The position numbers and the translations under genes are program-made. Positions 49,994 to 58,458 of a DNA stretch of 64,000 bases are shown here, piece by piece. The first letter of the stretch is position 1. Each line of letters opens with the position of its first letter. Source of the stretch: an uncultured Desulfobacterium sp. (lineage in GTDB: Bacteria > Desulfobacterota > DSM-4660 > Desulfatiglandales > Desulfatiglandaceae); assembly GCA_900258555.1 (NCBI GenBank), contig LT984857.1:323795-387794 (forward strand). The letters run 5' to 3'. The notes beneath the pieces were generated by a model. That model made no database searches. It had not been told where the DNA came from and saw nothing but the letters and a program-made list of their open reading frames with translations.

Positions 49994-52900
49994 TTACCTC
50001 AACTTAATCTCCTGATAAGGTAATGACATCTCCTTTGCCAGGTCCTTTAGATCTTGTTCCAGTGTTATGTCTCTGCGGTCCTTCTTTTTTACCTGTGTCA
50101 TCTTGTCTCCTACAACAAAGACCTGTAACTTTTTTGGATCAAGGAATCTGGCTGCCAGTGTCTCCAGTTCTTCCCTTTTTGCGCCTATAAACGAGTCCTG
50201 GATCATTTCAAGGGTGTTCAAGGGTTCCTTGCGCAGATAATAGGTGGCGTATGTCCTTACCAATTCCGCAGGGGTGTCAACGTTGAATACAAAACTGTTC
50301 AAGGCGTCAAGTCGTTTCTGTTCAAGTTCATTTGCAGGAACATCCTTCCTCAATCCTGTCATGATATTTACTGTCTCATCTATCGCGTTTCCGGTCCTGT
50401 CGGCCTTGCACCCCAAGTATCCGATAAGGATTCCGGTCTTCCAGTTGTAGATCTGGAAAAACCATCCTGAGTAGATCAGGCCCAGATCGTCCCTCAGACG
50501 CGTATACATCAGGGAATCGCTGCCGCCAAAGATATCCATCAACAAACCGATCTTCCAGTAATCCGGATTGGTGCGACCGACACTGGGAAGCATAAATCCG
50601 ACCTGAGACTGAACCTGGCCGGGTTTGTTTATCAGGGCCACGACCGGCGGGGTCTCAGGGGGTTGAGCGATGTTACGCTCGGGCGCCTGTTTTTGCGGCA
50701 GGGCCGCCAAGAGCCCTTTCACGCCATCTATCGCCTCTGACTCGTCAATATCGCCTGATACTGCAACCACCATGTTTGACGGTACAAAATAGGTCTTCAG
50801 GAATGTCTTTAAGTCATCCCTTGTCAATCCAGGTATGGTACTAAGAGCCAGGAGCGGATCACGGCCATAGGGATGGCCCTTAAAATGAAAGATCTTAGAC
50901 TCACGCCTCAACACGGCCTGGGCATCCTCCCCCTGCCGTTTAAGTGATATCATCGCCTGTTGTTTCGCTACATCAAGAATCTCCTGGTCAAACCCTGGAC
51001 TTGTCAGGATCTCTTTCAGCAGCGAAACCCCCGTCATCCAGTCATTCTTCATCACAGACATCTGTACTACTGCCTGCTCCTCTGCTATGGATGTTGTTAA
51101 CTGAATGGCATTATCATCCAAACTGGCGGCAAGTTCTTTGGGCGTGCGTTTCTCAGTGCCGCCGCGCACAAGACAGCCGCTTACCAGACTTGTAAGCCCT
51201 GCCTTTGAATCATCAACATCAACATCCCCCGCCTTTACCAGAAGAGTCAAATCAATGAGGGGCAGTTCCCGGTCAGGCAGGTAAAATGCAGTTGAGCCCC
51301 CTGCCTCTACTGGTTTTGTCTCAGGATACTCAATCTTTTTTGGTTTTCGTTCAAAGGAAAGGGGATGTCTCCAACCGGCGGGTGTCGGGTATATTGAATT
51401 ATTTACAGAGGTATCGCATTGATCGGACAGTTTTGCGGCCGAACGGCTGCCGGAGCGAATCTCTGTATATTTTTCCTGCGCAACCTCCTGGTCCCCTCCA
51501 GGGATTACATAAGTGCTCGTCTTGTTTTCCTCTACAAGATACCTGTTCGCTACATCCCTTATATCTTCCGGCGTCACCTCAGAAATCATTTCCAGATATG
51601 TTGTTATGTAACGCCAGCCTGTTTCGACCTCCAGGGTGGTCAGGGTGCCTGCCAGTTGTTCGTTGCTGCGCATCCTGTCAAGGAACGCACGCTGGTTAAG
51701 CTTTTTGACCCGGTCAAGCTCTCTTTGGGGCACAAGTTCTCCCTTGAGTCTTTCTATCTGCGCAAGGAGAATACCTTCCAGGTCTTCGCAGGCCGTAACA
51801 CACATGCTGCGCCTTTCTTCTTCACTGATTTTGGCGTCTTTTATGCCTTCAGGGTCATTGGGGGAGCCGCCGATGATGAACAGATCGCCATAACGGCTGT
51901 CCGGGTTATACCCCCAGGCCTCTACAGCCTTTCCCTTTTCAACGACTTCCTGTGTCATTCTACAGCTTCGACCCTCACTAAGTATCGCGGACAGCGCGTC
52001 GAGGGCATAAAATTGCCTTGAACCCATTTTATCCACATGAAAACCCACCCTTACCAGGGGCGTTCTCGCACCTTTTAGATACCTGATACACCTTCGCGGA
52101 CCTTGCTGCACCGGTTCTTTTGTAACCACCTCAGGGGCGGGTATTCCTTCGGGGTAGCGTTCAAAATAGATCTCCGCGAGCCTCTTTGCCTGTTCTACCG
52201 TAACGTCGCCGGCAAGCACACACACCGCATTGGTGGGGTTGTAATATCTTTTGTGGAATTCCATTGCATCCGTGGCACTGAACTTTTCCATGTCCGCCTT
52301 CCAGCCGATTACCGGGTTGCGGTAGGGGTGTGCGGTAAAGGCGGTTGAGTAAAGGTCGAGCCATGCGGCGCCATCAGGATCATTGATATACCTGAATGCC
52401 CACTCCCTCTGCACCACCTCCTTTTCCACATAAAACTCCCTCCAGGATGGCTCAAAGATCTGTTCGCTCGCTATGGAAAACCACTGCTCCAGCATGTCTG
52501 ACGGTAGGGATGCAGTGTACTGGGTCTGGTCTTTGGTGGTGAAGGCATTGATATCTACAGCGCCGTTTTTCTCCAATTGGGATGAGAATACCTGGGGCAC
52601 AAAGATCTCCTGGACCTCTGTCCTGAGATCGTTCATCTCGGCAAGCTTTGCCCGGATCAGAATCTCATCCGGGTTGCGCCTGGATTCTTCCAGGAGCACT
52701 GCCTGGTAGGCCGCCTCAATCTGTTCCTGGAGCTTTTCATCCTTTTTGATGTCAAGGCTTCCGAAGTTCTTTGTACCCTTGAACATCATGTGTTCAAGCA
52801 TATGTGCAAGTCCGGTCTTACCGGAATCTTCAAGGGCGGACCCGGCCCTGATAGCAAGCCTGACAGCGACCTGGGGGGCAACAGGACGCTCCACCACCAG

Positions 52901-53035
52901 GAACATCATCCCGTTTTTAAGATGAAATTCCTTGACGTCCAGGTGGATGTTGTCGGGTGAATTCTGACCTGCACTGGTGGTTGCAGCGACAGCCCAGAAA
53001 AGAAGACCAATTAAAAATTTTTTAAAAAGGCGCAT
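49994..53035 (-). CDS. M16-family zinc metallopeptidase (pitrilysin type), secreted
   Basis: A 1013-residue double-length M16 protein with a signal peptide (MRLFKKFLIGLLFWAVAATTSA). The inverted zinc motif HMLEH is at 78-82 in the first half. The second half, beginning near 590 (LPLIDLTLLVKAGDVDVDDSKAGLTSLVSG), has the same fold but lacks HxxEH, so it is the inactive partner, as in PqqL/pitrilysin-like chains. It probably degrades peptides in the periplasm. It lies downstream of pcrA with a mini-element between them. Confidence 0.92.
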   Translation of the reverse strand: MRLFKKFLIGLLFWAVAATTSAGQNSPDNIHLDVKEFHLKNGMMFLVVERPVAPQVAVRLAIRAGSALEDSGKTGLAHMLEHMMFKGTKNFGSLDIKKDEKLQEQIEAAYQAVLLEESRRNPDEILIRAKLAEMNDLRTEVQEIFVPQVFSSQLEKNGAVDINAFTTKDQTQYTASLPSDMLEQWFSIASEQIFEPSWREFYVEKEVVQREWAFRYINDPDGAAWLDLYSTAFTAHPYRNPVIGWKADMEKFSATDAMEFHKRYYNPTNAVCVLAGDVTVEQAKRLAEIYFERYPEGIPAPEVVTKEPVQQGPRRCIRYLKGARTPLVRVGFHVDKMGSRQFYALDALSAILSEGRSCRMTQEVVEKGKAVEAWGYNPDSRYGDLFIIGGSPNDPEGIKDAKISEEERRSMCVTACEDLEGILLAQIERLKGELVPQRELDRVKKLNQRAFLDRMRSNEQLAGTLTTLEVETGWRYITTYLEMISEVTPEDIRDVANRYLVEENKTSTYVIPGGDQEVAQEKYTEIRSGSRSAAKLSDQCDTSVNNSIYPTPAGWRHPLSFERKPKKIEYPETKPVEAGGSTAFYLPDRELPLIDLTLLVKAGDVDVDDSKAGLTSLVSGCLVRGGTEKRTPKELAASLDDNAIQLTTSIAEEQAVVQMSVMKNDWMTGVSLLKEILTSPGFDQEILDVAKQQAMISLKRQGEDAQAVLRRESKIFHFKGHPYGRDPLLALSTIPGLTRDDLKTFLKTYFVPSNMVVAVSGDIDESEAIDGVKGLLAALPQKQAPERNIAQPPETPPVVALINKPGQVQSQVGFMLPSVGRTNPDYWKIGLLMDIFGGSDSLMYTRLRDDLGLIYSGWFFQIYNWKTGILIGYLGCKADRTGNAIDETVNIMTGLRKDVPANELEQKRLDALNSFVFNVDTPAELVRTYATYYLRKEPLNTLEMIQDSFIGAKREELETLAARFLDPKKLQVFVVGDKMTQVKKKDRRDITLEQDLKDLAKEMSLPYQEIKLR

Positions 53036-53060
53036 GGTTAACCCCTCTAATGGTAATTTC

Positions 53061-53300
53061 TCAATAGGCTCGGGCAGGCCGGGGGCTTTTTACCTGTTTG
53101 CATCACCAATAACAGCAGTTACAAATAGCACAAAGCCATGATTTCGATCACCGTACAGGCGGAAAAGGCTATATATGCGCGGCAGGCAACTACATGGAGC
53201 CTGCTGCTGAAGAATTCAGCGTATAAAGCCGCCGTGTGTTCGGAGCGACTTAAAAATATGCAAAAAGGCAAAAAGCCCCCGGCCTGCCCGAACTTATTGA
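53061..53300 (-). repeat. TIR mini-element (MITE-like), copy B
   Basis: A 240-bp element in inverted orientation relative to copy A. Terminal inverted repeats are TCAATAGGCTCGGGCAGGCC and its mirror (TCAATAAGTTCGGGCAGGCC), extending through GGGGGCTTTTT to TTTGCAT. On the minus strand its core matches copy A in blocks: TTTGCATATTTTTAAGTC, CTCCGAACACACGGCGGC, TTTATACGC, CCGCCTGTA and GAAATCATGGC. It lies 13 nt after the pcrA stop and 25 nt before the M16 start, so it must be transcribed if the two form an operon. Confidence 0.75.
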
Positions 53301-53313
53301 AAAGTTACATATT

Positions 53314-55488
53314 CTAAACCTTTTCCAGATGGGTATATTTCAAGTGTAGAAGCTTTCTTCCCGCATCTCTGAAGACCACCTCGATTTTGTCATCAGCAGA
53401 AAACTTTGATACCACGCCCGCGCCAAAGGCGGGGTGCTTTACCCTGTCCCCGCGGACAAACTCAACTGTAGCGGACTGATCCTGGTTATCTACAGTCAAT
53501 ACCTTATCTGTTTTTAGATGATCACGGGCAGGACTGGTTATAGTGCCTGCAAAAAATCCCCTGTGACCCCCTGGTGATTCGTAGGATAACACATCAGAGG
53601 GCAACTCCCTGATAAATGATGAAAGTCCGGTCCTGAAGCCGGTGCCGGTCATCTGCCACACAGGAATGGACTCCTCGCCGGGATAGCAGAGAATCAACTC
53701 GTCCTTGGCGCGGGTCGCGGCCACATACATCAGCCTCCGCTCTTCCTCAAGCTCTCCCGCATTGTTGTATGACATGGCAGAGGGAAACCTCCCCTCCATA
53801 ACCCATATTATTATCACCACCCGCCACTCAAGCCCCTTTGCGGAATGGACCGTTGAAAGGGTGAGGGTGTCATTGACATCTGAGGGCTCAATGTCGGCAG
53901 GGCTTGAGGGCGGCTCCAGGGTCAGATCGTCCAGAAAATTCCTTAGCCTTTTGTAGCGCCCTGCCATTGGGATTAACTGCTCAAGGTCTTTCTGGCGTTT
54001 GGGAAAATCATCAAACCTCTCCATCAGGATGGGGGTATAATATTCCAGGACAGACTCAACCGCCTTTTGGGGACTGATGTTGTTAATGGAAATATCGTTC
54101 AAGAGTTTGGACAGCAGCTTGAGGCCGGAATCCTTTTTGCCTGCGCCGGGCCACTTTTCTATCTGGCCGGCAGTTATCCGGTTTTGTCTTATCCAGTTGA
54201 TGATTGTCTGGGTCTTTGCCTGACCGACGTTTTTTATCAGTCTTAGTATACGCACCCAGCTTACTGTCTCATCCCTGTTGACAACCACCCTCAGGTGGGC
54301 CAGGAAGTCTTTTATGTGAGCGGATTCCAGGAACTTGAAGCCGCCGTATTTAACATATCGGATCCCCTGGCGGCTGAGTTCGGCCTCCAGTTCAAATGAG
54401 TGGTACGCTGCCCGGAAAAGCACGGCTATTTCTGATACCGGAACCCCCTGATTTGTCAGGTCCTTGACGTATCTGCACACATAGAGGGCCTGCTCCGGTT
54501 CGGTCCTGGCGTCAATCACCTTAGGCCTCTGGCCCCCCTCCCGCCTGGTGAACAGGCATTTGGTGAATTTCTCACTGGCGTTGTCCATCAATGAGTTCGT
54601 GAAGGTGAGGATCGGTTGTGTGGAGCGATAGTTCTCCTCCAGCCTTATCAGCCTTGCACCTGTAAACCGGTTCTTGAACTCAAACATGTTTCTGTAATTG
54701 GCGCCCCTGAAGGAGTAAATGGACTGGGAGTCATCTCCCACTACCATGATATTCCGGTGGCCCTGGCCCAGCCAGTAGACAATGTCCGCCTGGATGGAAT
54801 TGGTGTCCTGATATTCATCCACCATGATGAACCTGTATTGTCTGCCAAGTTCTCCCCTTACATAGTCATTTTCCTTGAGCAGTCTCTGAAGATTCAGTAT
54901 CAGGTCATCATAGTCCATCAGTTGATTGGACCTCTTGTAGTCATTATAAAGGACAGCGAGTTTGCTGAACTGGGGGATGAAGTGGATGAACTGGCCATAT
55001 TCGTTTGCGACAAGCTCGTCAATCGGTTGTTGGACGTTGGCCGCCTTGCTGAGTATGTTTGCTAGGGTCTCGCGCTTGGGGAACCTCATCAGGCCCGCGG
55101 GGAGACTGAGTTCAGAAACAAGTGAGTGGATGACCGCCTCCATGTCCGAGCGGTCGAGGATTGTAAATGTGTTCCTGTAGCCCAAGACTTCGGCATGTGT
55201 CCTCAGCACCCTGTGGGCAAGGGAATGGAAGGTGCCGCCCGAGACATATGTACACCTGATATCCGACAGCCCCGCGGCCCTGTTGAGCATCTCCTGAGCC
55301 GCCTTTCTTGTGAAGGTAAGCAGCAGGATCTCCTCGGGCGCAACACCTGTCTCCACCAGGCGTGCTACCCTGTAGACCAGGGTCCTTGTCTTTCCGCTCC
55401 CTGCCCCGGCGATGACCAGCACAGGGCCCTCCAGGGTCATTACCGCCTCCATCTGGGAGGGATTTAATACGCTGTTATAATCAAGCAT
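53314..55488 (-). CDS. UvrD/PcrA/Rep-family DNA helicase
   Basis: A 724-residue SF1A 3'-5' helicase: LNPSQMEAV (Q-motif), VIAGAGSGKTRTLVYR (Walker A), MVDEYQDTNSIQ (II), VVGDDSQSIYSFRGANYRN (III), LEENYRSTQPIL (IV), STVHSAKGLEWRVV (V), RRLMYVAATRAKDEL (VI), and a PcrA-like C-terminal Tudor module (RGDRVKHPAFGAGVVSKF) that binds RNA polymerase in relatives. It acts in replication restart or transcription-coupled repair. It is a separate gene from the EndoQ-fused helicase. Confidence 0.93.
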   Translation of the reverse strand: MLDYNSVLNPSQMEAVMTLEGPVLVIAGAGSGKTRTLVYRVARLVETGVAPEEILLLTFTRKAAQEMLNRAAGLSDIRCTYVSGGTFHSLAHRVLRTHAEVLGYRNTFTILDRSDMEAVIHSLVSELSLPAGLMRFPKRETLANILSKAANVQQPIDELVANEYGQFIHFIPQFSKLAVLYNDYKRSNQLMDYDDLILNLQRLLKENDYVRGELGRQYRFIMVDEYQDTNSIQADIVYWLGQGHRNIMVVGDDSQSIYSFRGANYRNMFEFKNRFTGARLIRLEENYRSTQPILTFTNSLMDNASEKFTKCLFTRREGGQRPKVIDARTEPEQALYVCRYVKDLTNQGVPVSEIAVLFRAAYHSFELEAELSRQGIRYVKYGGFKFLESAHIKDFLAHLRVVVNRDETVSWVRILRLIKNVGQAKTQTIINWIRQNRITAGQIEKWPGAGKKDSGLKLLSKLLNDISINNISPQKAVESVLEYYTPILMERFDDFPKRQKDLEQLIPMAGRYKRLRNFLDDLTLEPPSSPADIEPSDVNDTLTLSTVHSAKGLEWRVVIIIWVMEGRFPSAMSYNNAGELEEERRLMYVAATRAKDELILCYPGEESIPVWQMTGTGFRTGLSSFIRELPSDVLSYESPGGHRGFFAGTITSPARDHLKTDKVLTVDNQDQSATVEFVRGDRVKHPAFGAGVVSKFSADDKIEVVFRDAGRKLLHLKYTHLEKV

Positions 55489-55542
55489 GGTTCGTAAACT
55501 TTAGTTAAGCTAATAGCTAAAAGCCAATAGCTGATTGCTTTC

Positions 55543-56385
55543 TTACTGCCACATCTGCCCAACCTGCTGACGGCCCAGGAAAAAGACGACCAGTATTATC
55601 ACTGCTACTACAAAAAAGAAGACAATGGCCGCAGGTATAATCAATGCAAAAAACACCTTCAAATAGGAGGTCCCGTGGATCTCACGCAGCCCAACGATCT
55701 GGACAATAAGCTGCCAGACAAGGCTGATCCATCCGCCGATAAGAGGTATTAATCCCAATACCTGAAGTGCATGGGAATAGGTGACCACCCTGAAGGTGGC
55801 CTCAAAACCATTATCCGCCCCCCTCAGGAGCAGGAGAAACAGGTGCCATACGGCAGTCGAGATAAATATCGCCGCAATGACCAGGATGGGGGCAAATACC
55901 AGCGTAATGAGGAAAAGCACTCCGAATGTAAACTGGCCGACAAAGGCATTGCCTATTGACATAAACCCGCCGGAGACCATCAGAAACTGCCAGAAGATGC
56001 TGAACATCGCACCTATTGAACCGGTCAGCATCCCAAACGCCAGCGGTTCACGAAACCCGGCGTTATAATTCAGACCGCTGAAAAATTTGTCCGGTGAAAA
56101 CATAACAGCCTTTATGGTTTGATATATCGCCTGCCACAGACCGAGAGTGGAACGGTCCTCCCACGGTGACCCTGTGCTGATGGGGTTGTCTTTCAAAGAC
56201 TGCCCGTTTTCCTGCCGGAATTCTCCCGCCGTGGTCTTTTCAGTTGTGATCATGCCATCCTTGTATGACAGGGTGAATCTTTGCCCACAGCGTGGACAGG
56301 TGGCTGATTTGGCATTGGGGGGGATCTTTTCTTCCGGGATGTTCTTTGAAAAGCTGCAATAAGGGCATGTAAGGGCTACTGCCAT
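55543..56385 (-). CDS. Zinc-ribbon and Yip1-domain membrane protein
   Basis: A 280-residue protein. The N-terminus has a zinc ribbon of the MJ0042/zinc_ribbon_4 type (CPYC at 8-11, CPRC at about 31-34, then GQRFTLSYKDG). After a polar stretch come about five membrane helices (about 115-275) with the Yip1-like segment FSPDKFFSGLNYNAGFREPLAFGMLTG and a helix pair ending in FFFVVAVIILVVFFLGR. Function unknown. It starts inside the preceding small cysteine-protein gene, with a 10-nt overlap. Confidence 0.8.
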   Translation of the reverse strand: MAVALTCPYCSFSKNIPEEKIPPNAKSATCPRCGQRFTLSYKDGMITTEKTTAGEFRQENGQSLKDNPISTGSPWEDRSTLGLWQAIYQTIKAVMFSPDKFFSGLNYNAGFREPLAFGMLTGSIGAMFSIFWQFLMVSGGFMSIGNAFVGQFTFGVLFLITLVFAPILVIAAIFISTAVWHLFLLLLRGADNGFEATFRVVTYSHALQVLGLIPLIGGWISLVWQLIVQIVGLREIHGTSYLKVFFALIIPAAIVFFFVVAVIILVVFFLGRQQVGQMWQ

Positions 56386-56654
56386 TTTGTGTTTCCTCTG
56401 GGTTTTTTAAGACGCATGCTGAGCTCTTTCCTGTCAGACCATCGTTTCAGACGATTCATAAAACCGTGTGCGGGCGAACGCTCCATTATCCTGCTCTTAA
56501 ACGCCAGGCCCTCCTGGGTGTCGAGGGATGCCTTAAGACAGTCCACGCGGTCAGGGCAGTCAAGGCAGTCGGGGACGATCTCCCTCAGTCCCCGATCTCC
56601 CATTGGAAATACCTTGTCCAAGACGCCAAAGCAATCCTTCTGATGTCCTGTCAT
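56376..56654 (-). CDS. Small cysteine-motif protein, unknown
   Basis: 92 residues with the motif DCLDCPDRVDCLKAS (three Cys within 11 residues, plus Cys8), and a basic C-terminus (MNRLKRWSDRKELSMRLKKPRG). It overlaps the Yip1-domain gene by 10 nt, so it is likely translated as its partner. The cysteine pattern suggests a metal site. I do not recognise the family. Confidence 0.6.
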   Translation of the reverse strand: MTGHQKDCFGVLDKVFPMGDRGLREIVPDCLDCPDRVDCLKASLDTQEGLAFKSRIMERSPAHGFMNRLKRWSDRKELSMRLKKPRGNTKWQ

Positions 56655-56901
56655 TCCACACCTAAGATGCCTGTTTTTTTATCCGCCCGGCCCGTTGATC
56701 AGGCCTGAGTGAAACTTGTATCCTTAAGACCTGTGGGCGTCTGCGCCGAACTGTTTTATAGCGTTATCATATACCGGCCGATTTGTAAAACAAACAGATC
56801 AAACAAATCCGGCCGGTTGGCATAAGGCACATCGAGTGCAGGCCTCCGTTCAGGCCTGCCTGAATCTGTCTTTAATGAATAGTATCCGAATATCAAAGGC
56901 A

Positions 56902-57384
56902 TCAGTTCGTTAAGATACTGACCAGTCCGTCAATATACTGATCCTGATGCCCTTTTTCCGGAAACGGTAAGGTGTAAAATAGGCACTGAATATCAGCGAT
57001 CCTGATCGCCTCTTCAACATGTGATTCTATCTTTTTCAGGCAGGCGATTACTACATCCGGCTGATACATCTGAAGTCTCATCGCAAGTGAGAAGGCACTG
57101 TCTTTCAGTGCCTGATCTCGATGCCCCTTCCCAAGGTGGTCTATTGGTTCATGTGAAAGGTCGTCAAAAAAACAGCCCTGATTCTTGAAATGATCAAGAA
57201 AGGCCTTGTCGCTTAGGAATCTGAGTTTATATGCCTTCTCAAATGCCTTGCGGGTGCATGTAGCAAGGGGATTATTACCGAAGTAAAGGAATTCCCCTGT
57301 TGACGGCGCTGATTCTCCGACAAAGAGGATCTTAATATAATCGGGTTTATATGACTGCCGTATGTTTTCTATCGGATTATGCAT
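56902..57384 (-). CDS. Uracil-DNA glycosylase superfamily-like protein
   Basis: 160 residues. The N-terminal segment ILFVGESAPSTGEFLYFGNNPL resembles motif 1 of the uracil-DNA glycosylase fold (GE-P-G), and the C-terminal LPFPEKGHQDQY sits where motif 2 (H-P-S-type) would be. The rest (DVVIACLKKIESHVEEA) fits an alpha/beta Rossmann-like sheet. Known active UDGs have clearer motifs, so it may be a divergent non-glycosylase member. It stands alone with non-coding DNA on both sides. Confidence 0.5.
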   Translation of the reverse strand: MHNPIENIRQSYKPDYIKILFVGESAPSTGEFLYFGNNPLATCTRKAFEKAYKLRFLSDKAFLDHFKNQGCFFDDLSHEPIDHLGKGHRDQALKDSAFSLAMRLQMYQPDVVIACLKKIESHVEEAIRIADIQCLFYTLPFPEKGHQDQYIDGLVSILTN

Positions 57385-57524
57385 CTGGATTTTGGGCGCT
57401 TAAAAAGAAAGAGAATTCAATTCATATGTAATGGCGAGATTTGAGTCATTTCCGGTTAAGGCTGTTTTTTGACAAAAGCTATAACTTATCAGATTATCAT
57501 TGCGATACCTTAACCTGTCGGACA

Positions 57525-57872
57525 TCACTTACCATAGATATGGACCGTATACTTGTTCCACACCCCGGTTCCCTTCAGGCCGAGGAAGCTCACCTTTTCA
57601 AGGTCAGCAAAGTATACTGTTTCAATACCGTTTTCCCTGGCTATATCGCCTATGGCGTTGCTGCTCCATATGGCATCCAAATCTACATAAGGTATATGGA
57701 TATGCTTTATGCTTGCATCGCCATGATTCATACCGGCAGGGGTCTTTGAGAAATTGACATCAAGCGGTGTTGTTACATGAGAATAAATTAACCCCCGCGG
57801 GTGCAGCTGGCTGCAGGATGTTACGGTAAGCAGCATCAACAAAATTACAGAGGAGTAATATATCACTTTCAT
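57525..57872 (-). CDS. TRL-like family lipoprotein
   Basis: 115 residues with a signal peptide and lipobox TVTSC (Cys20). The mature part begins PRGLIYSHVTTPLDVNF, like proteins of the TRL (tRNA-associated locus)-like family, and continues with DASIKHIHIPYVDLDAIWSSNAIGDIARENGI and a C-terminal V-W-N-K-Y-T-V-H-I-Y-G. Function unknown. It directly follows a second small lipoprotein gene (25 nt gap) that shares the same theme. Confidence 0.7.
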   Translation of the reverse strand: MKVIYYSSVILLMLLTVTSCSQLHPRGLIYSHVTTPLDVNFSKTPAGMNHGDASIKHIHIPYVDLDAIWSSNAIGDIARENGIETVYFADLEKVSFLGLKGTGVWNKYTVHIYGK

Positions 57873-57897
57873 ATTTCAGACCCTATTTTAGCAAAGA

Positions 57898-58191
57898 CTA
57901 ATTTCCATATACTATAGTAGTATTGCTGCAATAAAGCCCGAAAAGTATGCTTACCACCTGTGCATCCATATGATTTATAACAGTGATATTGCCGTCTTTG
58001 GCGGCAGCGGCTGTCCCTGCATCGCCCCATGCAACAAGCCACAGGATCGAATAGCAACTGGCTTTGCCGACCTTATCGCCGAGAGTGGTTTGGTCAAGAT
58101 CCGTATCATAGGGTGTCTTGACGTTTACATACGCACATCCGGAAAATGCAAACAAGACAATAAGCAGAATAATTGAAATGACCTTTTTCAT
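57898..58191 (-). CDS. TRL-domain small lipoprotein
   Basis: 97 residues with lipobox FSGC (Cys19). The mature part, LGDKVGKASCYSILWLVAWGDAGTAAAAKDGNITVINHMDAQVVSILFGLY then TTIVYG, matches the pattern of the TRL domain: G-x-A-x-x-x-x-x-G, GDAG, AAK-G-I, and a final TTIVYGN. It probably forms a two-gene unit with the lipoprotein downstream. The repeat element at 58213-58386 lies just upstream of its start. Confidence 0.7.
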   Translation of the reverse strand: MKKVISIILLIVLFAFSGCAYVNVKTPYDTDLDQTTLGDKVGKASCYSILWLVAWGDAGTAAAAKDGNITVINHMDAQVVSILFGLYCSNTTIVYGN

Positions 58192-58212
58192 TCCTTACCT
58201 CCATAATAAAGA

Positions 58213-58386
58213 TTTAACCTAAAAAAGCAGTTAGCTGTTAGCGATTAGCCTTTAGCTTAAGGATTTCAAAATATTGCTCCAATTCATTTCTTCACCCATT
58301 GGGTGTAACTATAATATTTGTTAACATGTCAGAATTCCTGCCCTAATAGCCAATAGCTAATGGCTAACTGCTTTTTTTAGGTTTAA
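58213..58386. repeat. TAGCTGTTAGC-type palindromic element, copy 2
   Basis: About 174 bp between the TRL lipoprotein and the methyltransferase, with inverted ends TTTAACCTAAAAAAGCAGTT and its mirror. It aligns with 48794-48955 (reverse strand) with mismatches along its length. The right end carries repeated AGCTAATGGCTAACTGC units. It has no coding capacity. Confidence 0.65.
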
Positions 58387-58458
58387 TGGAATTTAGGAAA
58401 AACGGGATCAGAAGTCAATGCCGGAAGTTAAGAGGCCGGACTTGGCGGTCCGGGCCGA

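Noticed and set aside
51419-52021. A 200-codon plus-strand frame opposite the M16 peptidase
   Set aside because: The peptidase reads clearly on the minus strand; the antisense translation is unlike any protein.
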